Shown: positions 46,915 to 59,738 of the stretch, in pieces | How the letters are laid out: the number at the start of each line of letters is the position of its first letter | Numbering within the stretch: the stretch's first letter is position 1 | Assembly: GCF_904849725.1 (NCBI RefSeq) | Contig: NC_058524.1 | Span: forward strand, 493,274,263 to 493,338,262 | Source of the DNA: Hordeum vulgare subsp. vulgare | Taxonomy: Eukaryota; Streptophyta; Magnoliopsida; Poales; Poaceae | DNA: 64,000 bases | Direction: 5' to 3' | Position numbers and translations under genes: made by a program | Notes under the pieces: generated by a model | Databases searched by the model: none | What the model was told of the DNA's origin: nothing | The model's input: only the letters and a program-made list of their open reading frames with translations

Positions 46915-48147
46915 TGATCTACAACATAAATTTGAAAAGATTACTTAGACTATTGCTCAAGATTATGAGTTTAGTTAATCATATTACTAAAAAACTCCCA
47001 CTCAAATTGGCATTCCTCTAGTCATTCGAGTGACACATGATCCAAATTCACCAGCCCAAGTCCAATCATCACGTGAGATGAGTTGGATTCAATGGAGAAC
47101 ATCTCCATGTTGACCATATCTACTATATGACTCATGTTTGACCTTTTGGTCTCTTGTGTTCCGAGGCCATGTCTGTACATGCTAGACTCGTCAAGTTTAA
47201 CTCGAGTGTTCCGCGTGTGCAAAACTGTCTTGCACCTACTGTATATGAACGTAGAGTCCATCACACACGAACATCACATGGTGTCTCAAAACGACGAACT
47301 TTTAGAATAATATACACTCGGGGAGAAAACAATTTTATCTTGAAATTTTAAGGAGGGATCACCTTATAATGCAACCGTCGTCCTAAGAAAAATTACGTGC
47401 ATAAGAAGGATTAACATCAGATGCAAATCATAAGTGACATGATATGGCCCTGATCTTGTGCTTTAGATCTCCATCTTCAAAGCACCAGTATGATCTTCAT
47501 CGTCACCGGCACAACACCAAGATCTCCATCATTGTGCTGCCATCGAGGTTTTTGCGCCAGCTATCCTTGTACTACTATTGCTACTAATATAGCGATAAAG
47601 TAAAGTATCACCAAACGACAACCCTATGGCTCCTGCCGGTTGACATAGCATCCACATGCAAGTCGATATTTAACTATTAGAACATGATCATCTCATACAT
47701 CAAATATATAACATCATGTCCTTGGCCATATCAAATCACAACATACCATGCAATAACAAGTTAGACGCCCTCTAATTTATTGTTGCAAGTTCTACGTGGT
47801 TGCTATGGGTATCTAGCAAGAACGATTCTTACCTATGCAAAACCACAATGGTGATACACAAGTTGCTATTTAACCTTCTCCAAGGACCGCCTTTGTCGAA
47901 TCCGATTCAACTAAACTAGGTGAAACAAACACCCACCAGCCATCTTTATGCAACAAGTTGCATGTCAGTCGATGGAACCGGTCTCTTGTACGCAGACGAG
48001 TAAGGTTGGTCCGGGCCGCTTCATCCAACAATAGCACCGAATAAAGAAAATACTAAGGAAGGAAGCAATCTGAATATCAATGCCCACACACTCCTTTGTG
48101 TTCTACTCGAGATGTCATCTATGCATTGACCTAGCTCATGATGCCAC
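46915..48147 (-). other. Element G leader and PBS (48130-48146)
   Basis: Homologous to the H leader 55416-56554 and to those of A, D and E. The PBS on the minus strand is TGGCATCATGAGCTAGG, the same variant as A and D. No gene is visible. Confidence 0.78.
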
Positions 48148-51100
48148 TATTGGGGAAGGTTGCATGGGAAACAAAAAATTCCTACACACACAAGATCTAT
48201 CCATGGTGATGAGCATCTACGAGAGGAGAGATTAGATCCACATACGCTTGTAGATCGCTAAGCGGGGAGCGTTAGGAAACGAGGTTGATGTAGTCGAACA
48301 TCTCCACGATCCAAATCGCAAGCCGTCCCGCAATCCAAGCACGATCTAGTGCCGAACAAACGACACCTCCGCGTTTACCACACATATAGCCCGATGATGA
48401 TCTGCGCCTTCCTGATCTAGCAAGAGGTACGAATAGGTAGATGAGTTGTCCGACAGCACGATGGCGTGGCAGCGATGTTGTAGGAGCATATCCATCAGAC
48501 CTATGTTGTGCGTTGCCAAACTAGCCAATGGGGTGTGACGGACTAGTGGAGGGAGAGGGGTTGCGCCATTGCTTGTGGTGTGGCTAGACTCTTTTCTCTC
48601 CACTATATATAGGAGGGAGGGAGGGGTGGCGCCCTAGGGAATATAACTAGGGTTTGGCGGGCGGCGCCTGATAACCCACAAGTATGGGGGATCGCAACAT
48701 TTTTTGAGGGTAGAGTATTCAACCCAAATTTATTGATTCGACTCAAGGGGAAGCCAAAGAATATTCTCAAGTATTAGCATCTGAGTTGTCAATTCAACCA
48801 CACCTGAAAGATTTAGTATCTACAGCAAAGTATCAGTAGCAAAGTAGGGTGATAGCAGCAGTAGCAACAGTAACTAGTAGCAGCAGAGTAACATCAGTAG
48901 CAACAGAGTAACAGTAGCAGCAGTGACAGCAGTAGCAGCAAAGTAACGTAGAAATGACCAGTAGTAAAAGACTCATAGGCATTGGATCGGTGATGGATGA
49001 TTACGCCGGATGCTATTCATCATGCAACAGTTATAACACGGAGAGATAAGTAACTAGCTCCAGTTCGCCAATCTAATGTAGGCATGTATTCGGTATGTAG
49101 TCATACGTGCTTAGGGAAAAGAACTTGCATGACATCTATTGTCCATCCCTCCCGTGGCAGCGGGGTCCTAATGGAAACTACGGGATATTAAGGTTCGCCT
49201 TTTAATAAAGAACCGGACCAACACATTAAAACTTGGTGAATACATGAACTCCTCATACTTTGGTCATCTCCGAGAGTGGTTCCGGCTATTGTCACTCCGG
49301 GGTTGCCGGGTCATAACACATAGTAGGTGACTACAACTTGCAAGATAGGATCAAGAACACACATATATTGGCGACAACATAATAGGTTCAGATCTGAAAT
49401 CATGGCACTCGGGGCCTAGTGAAAAGCATTAAGCATGGGAAAGTAGTAGCAACATCAATAGAACGTAGTGGATGCTAGGGATCAATCCCCGTCAAAACTA
49501 ACTCAATTACATGATAGATCTCATCCAACCCATCACCGTCCAGCAAGCCTACGATGAGATTACTCACGAACGGTGAAGAGCATCATGGAATTGGCGATGA
49601 AGGAAGGTTGATGATTACGATGGCGACGATTTCCCCTCTCGGGAGCCCAGAACGGAATCCAGATTTTCCCTCCAGATGAAGAACAGGAGGTGGCGTCGCT
49701 TCCGTACCGTAAAACGCGATGAACTCTTTCCTTGATTTTTTTCCGGGCGAGACGGACTAAAATAGAGCTGGATTTGGAGGTGGTGCAGCGTTGTGGGCCA
49801 CACAAGCCTCCCAGGCGCGGCCAGGGGGGGGGGGCTGCGCCTGGTGGGCTTGTGGGCTCCACGCTCCACATCGTCCGCTGATTCTGGTGCCAGTATTTTT
49901 TATATATTCCAGAAAAATTCTCCGTAAATTTTCAGGTCATTCCGAGAACTTTTATTTCTGCGCAAAAACAACACCATGGAAATTCTGCTGAAAACAGCGT
50001 TAGTCCGGGTTAGTTCCATTCAAATCATGCAAATTAGAGTCCAAAACAGGGGCAAAAGAGTTCGGGAAAGTAGATACGACGGAGACATATCAGCGCCCAA
50101 AGGGGAGGAGTCCTCCTCCAATTCGGTTGGTAGAGGAGGAGTCCTCCTCCTAGTGGGTTTCCTCCCCACCTCTCCTATTTGCCCGAATAGGACCATGAGA
50201 CTGGTCGCCCAGCCCACCAGGGGCTGTTGCGCCAGCTCTAGGCCTATGTGGATCCCCTCCGGGTGGGTGGCCCCTCCCGGTGAACCCCTAGAACCCATTC
50301 GTCACTCCCAGTACTTTACGGATAATGTCCAAAATCTTTCCGGAACCCGAATATATCTTTCCTATATATCAATCTTCATTTCTGGACCATTCCGGAACCC
50401 CTCATGACGTCCGGGATCTCATCCAGGACTCCGAACAACATTCGGTCACCAACATACATAACTGAACTATACCTTAACGTCATCGAACCTTAAGTGTGTG
50501 GACCCTAAGGGTTCGAGAACTATGTACAAATGACCGAGACACTCTCTGGTCAATAACCAATAGCAGGACCTGGACGCCCATATTGTCTCCTACATATTCT
50601 ACGAAGATCTTTATTGGTTCAACCTCTATGTCAAGGATGAGTTAATCCTGTATGATATTCCCTTTGTCCATCGGTATGTTACTTGCCCGAGATTCGATCG
50701 TCGGTATCTCCATACCTATTTCAATGTCGTTACCGTCAAGTCTCTTTACTCGTTTCGTAATACAAAATCCCATGACTAAATTCTTAGTCACATTTCTTGC
50801 AAGGCTTGTTTTGATGTTGTATTACCGAGTGGGCCCTGAGATACCTCTCCATCAAATGGAGTGACAAATCCCATTCTTGATTCATGCCAACTCAACAGAC
50901 ACGCTCGGAGATATCTGTAGAGCACCTTTATAGTCACCCAATTATGTTGCATCATTTCATACACACAAGGTATTCCTCCAGTGTCAATGAGTTACATGAT
51001 CTCATGGTCGTAGGAACATATACTTGACATGCACAAAACAGTAGCAATAAAGTGACACGATCACATGCTACATTCATAGTTTGGGTCTTGTCCATCACAT

Positions 51101-51348
51101 CATTCTCCTAATGATGTGATCCCGTTATCAAGTCAAAAATCTTGTCTATGGCCAGGAAACTCTGACCATCTTTGATCAACAAGCTAGTCCATTAGAGGCT
51201 TACTAGGGAGAGTGTGTTGTCTATGTATCCACACATGCATTTGATTTTCCAATTAATACAATTCTAGCATGGATAATAAATGATTATATTGAACATGGAA
51301 ATATAATAATAACTATTTTATCATTGCCTCTAGGGCAAATTTCCAATA
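48148..51348 (-). repeat. LTR shared by G and H, containing a solo LTR
   Basis: Net length about 1.77 kb after removing the 48669-50092 insertion. A PBS lies on its left and a PPT on its right, as needed for a shared LTR. Both termini have lost the TG...CA form (plus strand TATTGGGG at the left, CCAATA at the right), each by a change of the C-to-T type. A TATA box, CTATATATAGG, is at 48603-48613. Confidence 0.87.
48669..50092 (-). mobile_element. Solo LTR (TGATA...TATCA type) inside the G/H LTR
   Basis: 1,424 bp. The plus strand starts TGATAACCCACAAG and ends GGAGACATATCA. Perfect GCGCC duplications flank it (48664-48668 and 50093-50097). No internal domain is present, and short CAGTAG-type repeats occur at 48830-48950. 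This is a very common LTR type in Triticeae sequence, probably gypsy; I do not assign a family name. Confidence 0.9.
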
Positions 51349-51362
51349 GTCTCCCACTTGCA
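51349..51362 (-). promoter_or_regulatory. Element H polypurine tract
   Basis: Minus-strand CAAGTGGGAGAC directly before the LTR start. Same tract as D and E. Confidence 0.8.
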
Positions 51363-51376
51363 CTAGAGTCAATAAT

Positions 51377-54300
51377 CTAGCTCACATCACTATGTGATTT
51401 ACATTGTAATGAATCTAACATCATACAATGCTGGTGTTGATCATGTTTTGCTCGTGGAAGAGGTTTACTCAACGAGTCTACAACATTCAGATCCGTGTGT
51501 ACTTTGCAAATACTTATGTCCTCCTCTTTGATGTAATCACGGATGGAATTAAAGCACCGCTTTATGCGTCTGGTCCTCTTGTGAAACCTTTGTTCCTTGG
51601 CTAGAGCAATGACACCACTGTTGTCACAGAACAAAGTTATTGGATTTAGTGCACTAGGGGCAACTCCAAGATATGTCATGAACTCCTCACCCAGACACCC
51701 TCTTTGGCCGCATCCGAGGCACCTATGTACTCCGCTTCGCATGTAGAATCGGCTACCACGCTCTGCTTGGAAGTGCACCAGCTTACCGCAGCCCCATTTA
51801 GAATAAATACATATCCAGTTTGAGACTTAGAGACATCTGGATCAGTGTCAAAGCTTGCATCAATGTAACCCTTTATGCCGAGCTCTTTATCACCTCCATA
51901 CACGAGAAACATTTCTTTAGTCCTTTTTAGGTACTTCAGAATATTCTTGACCGTTGTCCAGTGTTCCATTCCTGGATCACTTTGAAACCTTCCCGCCATA
52001 CTTATGGCAAGGCTGACATCACGTCTTGTGCACAACATTGCGTACATGATAGAGACTATGGCTGAAGCATAGGGGATGACACTCATCTTTTCTCTATCTT
52101 CTCCAGTCACTGGGCACTGAGTTTTACTCAACTTCAAACCTTGTAGTACAAGCAAGAACCCTCTCTTGGACTGTTCCATTTTGAACTTCTTCAAAACTTT
52201 GTCAAGGTATGTGCTGTGTGAAAGTCCAATTAAGCCTTTTGATCTATCTATATAGATCTTGATGCCTAATATGTAAGCAGCTTCTCCTAGGCCCTTCATT
52301 GAAAAACTTTTATTCACAAAAATCCTTTACGCTTCCCAAAAAATTCATATTGTTTCTTATTAGAAATATGCCATCCACATATAATATTAGAAACGCTATA
52401 GAGCTCCCACTGACTTTCTTGTAAATACAAGCTTCTCCATAAACTTGTATGAAACCAAACGCTTTGATCACTTCATCAAAGTGCTAATTCCAACTCCGAG
52501 ATGCTTGCACTAGTGCTGAAGTTTGCATACTTTCTGAGCATTCTCTGGATCGACAAATCCTTCCAGTTGCATCATATACAACTCTTCCTTAAGGAAACTA
52601 TTAAGGAATGTTGTTTTGACATCCGAATCCAAATTTCATAATTAAAAAATGCAGCGAGAAAGTCTCACCGATGCTAACATGATTCTAACGGACATAAGCA
52701 TCGCTATGGGTGAGAAAGTCTCACCGTAGTCAACTCCTTGATCTTGAGAAAAACCCTTTGCCAAAAGTCGAGCTTTATAGACGTGACATTATCGTTCGCG
52801 TCCGTCTCCTTGTTAAAGATCCATTTATTTCGAATGGCCTTTACCGTTCAGGTAATACTTCCAAAGTCCATTCTTTGTTTTCATACATGAATCCTATCTC
52901 GGATTTCATGTCTCTAACCATTTGTTGGAATCCAGGACCACCATCGCTTCTCCATAGCTCGTAGGTTCATTTTTGTCCAACAACATGACTCATAAGACAT
53001 ACCGTACCATTCAGGAGCAGTACGTGCCCTTGTTGACTTACGAGGTTCAACAACAACTTGATCTGAAGCTTCATGATAATCATCATCAACTTCCTCTTCA
53101 ACTGATGTAGGCTCCATAGAAATATCTTTCTGCACTGCGCTATTTACTGGTTGAAGCAAAGGTTCAATAACCCTATCAAGTTCTATCTTCCCCTTCTTCA
53201 ATTCTTTCGAGAGAAACTCTTGCTCAATAAAAGTTCCATTTTAGTGACAAACACTTTGCCTTTAGATCTGAGATAGAAAGTATACCCAACTGTCTCTTTT
53301 GGGTATCCTATGAAGATGAATTTCTCCGCTTTGGGTTCCAGCTTTTTAGGCTGAAGCTTTTTGACATAAGCATCACATCCCCAAACTTTAACAAATGACA
53401 ACTTTGGTTCCTTGTGAAACAATAGCTCATATTGCGTCATCTCAACGGGTTTTGATGGTGCCCTATTTAAAGTGAATGCAGTTGTCTCTAATGCATAACC
53501 CCAAAATGATAATGGCAAATCGGCAAGAGACATCATAGAATGCACCATATCTAATAAAGCACGATTACGACGTTCGGACACACAATTACGCTCTAGTGTT
53601 CCACGTAACGTCAACTACGAAACAATTCCACATTTTATTAGGTGAGTGCCAAACTTATAACTCACATACTCTCCTCCTCGATCACATCGTAGGAATTTGA
53701 TCTTCTTTTTATGATGATTCTCTACTTCACTCTAAAATTTCCAGAACATTTCAAACGTTTCAGACTTGTGTTTCATTAAGTAAATCTAACCATATCTACT
53801 TAAGTCATCGGTGAAGGTGAGAAAATAACGATATCCACCTCTCGCCTCAATGGTCATTGGACCGCACACATCAATATGTATGATTTCCAATAAGTCAATT
53901 GTGTGCTCCATTGTTCCGGAGAACGTAGTCTTAGTCATCTTGCCCATGAGGCATGGTTCGCATGTGTCAAGTGATTCAAAATCAAGTGACTCCAAAAGTC
54001 CATTAACATGGGGTTTCTTCATGCGTTTTACACCAATATGACCTAAGAGACAATGCCACTAGAAAGTGTTACTATCATTATTAACTCCACATCTTTTGGC
54101 ATCTATGTTATGTACAGGTGTGTCATCACTATCGAGATTCAATAAGAACAAACCCCTCATATAGGGCGCATGACCATAAAATATATTACTCATATAAATA
54201 GAACAACCATTATTATGTGATTTAAATGAGTAACCATTTTGCAATAACCAAGATCCAGATATAATGTTCATGCTTAACGCAGGCACTAAATAGCAAATAT

Positions 54301-55415
54301 TTAGGTTCATCAGTAATCCTGATGGTACTTGAAGTGAGAGCGTGCCGACGGCGATCGAATCAACCTTGGAACCATTTCCCGTGCCCATCATCACTTCGTC
54401 CTTCGCCAACCTTCGCCTATTCTGTAGTTCCTGCTTTGAGTTGAAAATGTGAGCAACCAAACTGGTATCAAATACTGAGGCAGTACAACGAGAGTAGGTG
54501 AGGTACACATCAATAACATGTATATACAGGCACTACATTGGTGACGTACACATTAATAACATGTATATCAAATATACCTTGTTTGGTGTTGGCCACCTTC
54601 TTGTCGGCCAGATACTTGGGACAGTTCCGCTTCGAGTGACAAGTCCCCTTGCAATGAAAGCACTCAGTTTCTTGCTTGGGTCCAGCCTTGGGTTTCTTCA
54701 TGGGAGGAGGAACTGCTTTGCCACTCTTCTTGGAGTTACCCTTCTTTCCCTTGCCATTTTTCTTGAAACTAGTGGATTTATTGACCATCAACATTTGATG
54801 TTCTTTCTGGATTTTTGACTCAACGACTTTCAGCGTCGCAAACAGCTCGACGACTGATTTATTCATCCCTTGCATGTTGTAGTTCAACACAAATCCTTCA
54901 TAGCTAGGTGGTAGTGATTGAAGAACTCTGTCAGTGATGGCCTGTGGTGGGAGACCAATTCCCAATTCGGCCAGATGGTTGGAATACCCAAACATTCTGA
55001 GTACATGCTTACCGACAGACCCGTTCTCCTCCATTTTGCAAGCATAGTACTTATCAAAGGTCTCATACCTCTCGATCTGGGCATTCTTTTCAAAAATGAA
55101 CCTCAACTCTTGGAACATCCCATATTCTCCATGACGTTCAAAACGTCATTGAAGTCCCGGTTCTAAGCCATACAAAATTGTACATTGAACTACATAGTAG
55201 TCATTCACCCGTGGTTGCCAAATATTCGCAACATCTTTAGTCGCCGGTTGGGGGGGCGCATCACCAAGCGGTGCATCAAGGACATAAGCCTTTTGGGAAA
55301 GCATGAGGAAAATCCTCAGATTTCGGGCTGAGACTACAAAGTTACTTCCATCATCTTTCAACTTAGCTTTCTCTAGGAACGCATTAATATTCAAGGGTGC
55401 TACTACGCGAGCCAT
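51377..55415 (-). pseudogene. gag-pol: Element H gag-pol remnant
   Basis: ATG at 55415 (MARVVAPLNINAFLEKAKLK). Gag runs to about 54510 with the knuckle CFHCKGTCHSKRNC (about 54620-54660; a Cys replaces the usual Gly before His). Protease and pre-integrase lie at 54508-54059, with the active-site region reading VFDTSLVAH, so DTG has become DTS. Zinc and integrase regions follow at 54022-53198 in pieces, then a linker, then RT. The RT active site near 52365-52380 is YVDG. RT C-terminus and RNase H lie at 52317-51377 with IDASFD and CEAEYIGAS. Several frameshifts and small deletions separate the pieces. Confidence 0.88.
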
Positions 55416-56554
55416 TGATCTGCAACATAAATTTGAAAGATTAGTTAGACTATTATTCGAGATAATGAGTTTAGCTAATCATATTACTAAAAACTTCCAC
55501 TCAAATTGACACCCCTCTAGTCATTCGAGTGACACATGATCCAAATTCACCAACCCAAGTCCGATCATCACGTGAGATGAGTTGGATTCAATGGTGAACA
55601 TCTCCATGTTGATCATATCTACTATATGACTCGTGTTCGACCTTTAGGTCTCTTGTGTTTCGAGGCCATGTCTGTACATGCTAGGCTCTTCAAGTTTACC
55701 CTGAGTGTTCCGCGTGTGCAAAACTGTCTTGCACCCGCTGTATGTGAACATAGAGTCTATCACACCCGATCATCACGTGGTGTCTCGAAACGATGAACTT
55801 TTGCAACGGTGCACACTCGGGGAGGACACAATTTTATCTTGAGATCTTAGTGAGGGATCACCTTATAATGCTACCATCGTCCTAAGAAAAATAAGGTGCA
55901 TAAAAAGGATTAACATCACATGCAAATCATAAGTGAAATGATATGGCCATAATCTTGTGCTTTAGATCTCCATGTTCAAAGCACCGATCTTCATCGTCAC
56001 CAGCACAACACCATGATCTCCATCATTGTGCTGCCATTGAGGTTATCGCACCATCTATGCTTGTACTACTATTGCTACTAATATAGTGATAAAGTAAAGC
56101 ATCACCAAGCACCAAAAATTAAAGACAACCCTATGGTTCCTGCCGGTTGCCGTAGCATCGACATGCAAGTCGATATTTAACTATTACAACATGATAATAT
56201 CATACATCAAATATATAAAATCATGTCCTCGGTCGTATCATATAACAACATACCATGCAAAAACAAGTTAGACATCCTCTAATTTGTTGTTGCAAGTTTT
56301 ACGTCGCTGCTATGGGTATCTAGCAAGAACGATTCTTACCAACGCAAAAGGACAACCGTGATACACAAGTTGCTATTTAACCTTCTCCAAGTCCCGCCTT
56401 TGTCGAATCCGATTCAACTAAAGTAGGACAAACATACACTCGCAAGCTATATTTATGCAACAAGTTTCATGTTAGTCAATGGAACATGTCTCACGTACGC
56501 GGACGAGTAAGTTTGATCCGGGCCGCTTCATCCAACAATACCGCCAAATCAAGA
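55416..56554 (-). other. Element H leader, PBS deleted
   Basis: Homologous to G's leader but ends abruptly near 56551, where about 145 bp present in G (end of leader, PBS and LTR terminus) are missing. Without a PBS this copy could not be reverse transcribed. No gene is visible. Confidence 0.78.
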
Positions 56555-59500
56555 ACACACAAGATCTATCCGTGGTGATGAGTATCTACGAGATGAGACA
56601 TCGGATCCACATACCCTAGAAGACCGCTAAGCGGGGAGCATTAAGAAACGCGGTTGATGTAGTCGAACGTCCTCGTGATCCAAATCGCAAGCCTTCGTGC
56701 GATCCAATCACGATCTAGTGCCGAACAGATGGTACCTCTGTGTTCAGCACACGTACAGCCTGATGACGATCTCCGTCTTCCTGATACAACAACAGGGGTG
56801 ACGTTGTAGATGAGTTCTCCAACAGCACGACGGAGTGGCAGTGATGTTGGTGGAGCAGATCCAGCAGGGCTACTTTGTGCGGTTCCAAATTAGCCTACGG
56901 GGTGTGACGAACTAGTGGAGGGAGAGAGGCTGCACCGTGGCTTGTGGTGTGGCTAGCCTCTCTCCTCTCCACTATATATAGGAGGGAGGGAGGGGTGGCG
57001 CCCTAGGGAAAGTCTCTAGGGTTTGGCCGGCGGTGCCCAAAGGGGAGGAGTCCTCCTCCAATTCGGTTTGGTGGAAGAGTCCTCCTCCTAGTGGGTTTCC
57101 TCCCCTCCTCTCCTATTTGGCCGAATAGGCCCATGAGTCTGGCCGCCCAGCCCATCAAGGGCTGGTGCGCCACCTCTAAGCCTATGTGGATCCCCTCCGG
57201 GTGGGAGGCCCCTCCTGATGAACCCCTAGAACCCATTCGTTACTCCCGGTGCTTTAACGGTAATGCCCGAAATCTTTCCGGAACCTGAATACATCTTCCT
57301 TATATATCAACCTTCGTTTCCGGACCATTCCAGAACCTATCATGACATTCGGGATCTCTTCCAGGACTCTGCTACCTCTTGAGCTTGCGTTGGTTTTTTC
57401 CCTTGAAGAGGAAAGGGTGATGCAGCACAGTAGCAGTAAGTATTTCCCTCAGTTTGAGAACCAAGGTATCAATCCAGTAGGAGTATCAAGATGAAGCACC
57501 GATGTACCTACGCAAAAACAACAAACTTGCACCCAACGCTACAAAGGGATTGTCAATCCCTTCATGATTGATTGCAAGGTGATATCTGAAGGCGGAAAGT
57601 GCAACAAATTAAAAGTGTAGGGCTGAAAATATAATGTGAAGTAGACCCGGGGGCCATAGTGTTCACTAGAGGCTTCTCTCAAGATAGCAAATATTACGGT
57701 GGGTGAACGAATTACTGTCGAGGAATTGATAGAACTACGCAAAGTCATGACGATATCTAAGGCAATGATCATACATATATGCATCACGTCCGAGACAAGT
57801 AGACCGATACTTTCTGCATCTACTACTATTACTCCACACATCGACCGTTATCCAGCATGCATCTAGTGTATTGAGTTCATAACAAACAGAGTAACGCCTT
57901 AAGCAAGATGACATGATGTAGAGGGATAAATTCATGCAATAGATATAAACCCCATATTTTTACCCTTGATTGCAACAACACGATGCGTGCCTCGCTACCC
58001 GTTCTGTCACTGGGTGAGGTCACCGCACGGTATGAACCCAAAACCAAGCACTTCTCCCATTGCAAGAATCATAGATCAAGTTGGCCAAAAAACCACAACT
58101 CGAAGATAATTACTAGGATATGAAATCATGCATATAAGAGATCAGAAGAAACTCAAATAATATTCATAGATAATGTGATCATAACTCCACAATTCATCGG
58201 ATCTCGACAAACACACCGCAAAAGAAGATTACATCGGATAGATCTCCATGAAGATCATGGAGAACTTTGTATTGAAGATCCAAGAGAGAGAAGAAGCCAT
58301 CTAGCTACTAGCTATGGACCCGAAGGTCTAGGGTGAACTACTCACGCATCATCGGAGAGGCAAATGGTGTTGATGAAGAAGCCCTCCGTATCCGAATCCC
58401 CCTCCGGCAGGGCACCAGAACGTGCCCCAGATGGGATCTTGCGGAGACAGAAGCTTGCAGCGGCGGAAAAGTATTTTCGTGGATCTCTCCCGTGGTTTTT
58501 GATTTTTCAGGGATTTATAGGCGGAAGAAGTAGGGTAGACGAGCCACAGGGGGCCCACAAGCCTACTAGGGGCGGGCCCCTGTGGCCGCGCCTAGGGGGC
58601 TTGTGGCCTCCCCTGGTGGCCTCTGCCTTGGTTCTCACGCCCCCTGTGTATTCTCCTCTGAAAAGGGTCAAAAACACGGAAAAAATAGGAACTGGCACTT
58701 GGCAGTGAGTTAATAAGTTAGTCCCAAAAAAGATATAAAAGGCGTACAAAACATCCAAAGTTTGACAAGATAATAGCATGCAACCATAAAAAATTATAGA
58801 TACGTTGCAGACGTATCAGACTCCGAACAACATTTGGTAACCAACATACATAACTCAACTACCGAAATGTCACTGAACCTTAAGTTTGCAGACCCCGCGG
58901 GTTCGAGAACTATGTAGACATGACCGAGACACTCTCTCATCAATAAAAAATAGCGGGACCTAGATGCCCATATTGGCTCCTACATATTCTATGAAGATCT
59001 TTATAGGTTGAACCTCTATGTCAAGTATTCAGTTAATCCCGTATGATATTCCCTTTGTCCATCGGTATGTTACTTGCCCGAGATTCGATCGTCGCTATTT
59101 CCATACCTAGTTAAATCTCATTACCAGGAAGTATATTTACTCATTCCGTAATACAAATCCCGTGACTAACTCCTTAGTCACATTGCTTGCAAGGCTTGTT
59201 ATGATGTTGTATTAGCGAGTGGGCTGTGAGATACCTCTCCATCACACGGAGTGAAAAATCCCATTCTTGATTCATGCCAACTCAACAGACACCCTCGGAG
59301 ATACCTATAGAGCACCTTTATAGTCACCCAGTTACATTGCGATGTTTCATACACACAAGATATTCCTCCGGTGTTAGTGAGTTACATGATCTCATGGTCA
59401 TAGGAACATATACTTGATATGCAGTAAACAATAGCAATAAACTGACACAATCACATGCTACGTTCATAGTTTGGGTCTTGTTCATCACATCATTCTCCTA

Positions 59501-59738
59501 ATGATGTGATCCCATTATCAAGTGACAACTCTTGTCTATGGTCAGGAAACTTTGACCATCTTTGATCAACGAGCTAGTCCATTAGAGGCTTACTAGGGAG
59601 AATGTGTTGTCTATGTATCCACACATTTATTTGAGTTTCCAATCAATACAATTCTAGCATGGATAATAAAAGATTACCTTGAACAAGGAAATATAATAAT
59701 AACTATTTTACTATTGCCTCTAGGTCATATGTTAAACA
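56555..59738 (-). repeat. Element H 5' LTR, containing a solo LTR
   Basis: Net length about 1.73 kb after removing the 57370-58818 insertion. The right end GTTAAACA is a decayed form of the usual TTTCCAACA. The left end is removed by the PBS deletion. It is homologous to 48148-51348. Confidence 0.85.
57370..58818 (-). mobile_element. Solo LTR (TGATACGTC type) inside the H LTR
   Basis: 1,449 bp. The plus strand starts TGCTACCTCTTGAG and ends GCAGACGTATCA. Perfect GACTC duplications flank it (57365-57369 and 58819-58823). In its own orientation it begins TGATACGTCTGCAACG and is related to 37221-38892. No internal domain is present. Confidence 0.9.

Larger units (their letters stand above)
46698..59738 (-). 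mobile_element. Elements G/H: tandem Angela-like array LTR-internal-LTR-internal
   Basis: Minus-strand. From the right: 5' LTR (56555-59738), leader, gag-pol, PPT, a second LTR (48148-51348), PBS, leader and the start of a second gag (46698-46914). The central LTR therefore serves as 3' LTR for H and 5' LTR for G. This is the expected product of unequal recombination between LTRs. Each LTR contains one solo-LTR insertion. The right end at 59738 abuts a LINE; the left end is interrupted by element F, so the rest of G would lie beyond B, outside the window. Confidence 0.85.

Noticed and set aside
48830..48950. CAG/TAG-type short repeats as a microsatellite locus
   Set aside because: They are part of a common Triticeae LTR sequence, present in other remembered copies, and not an independent expansion.
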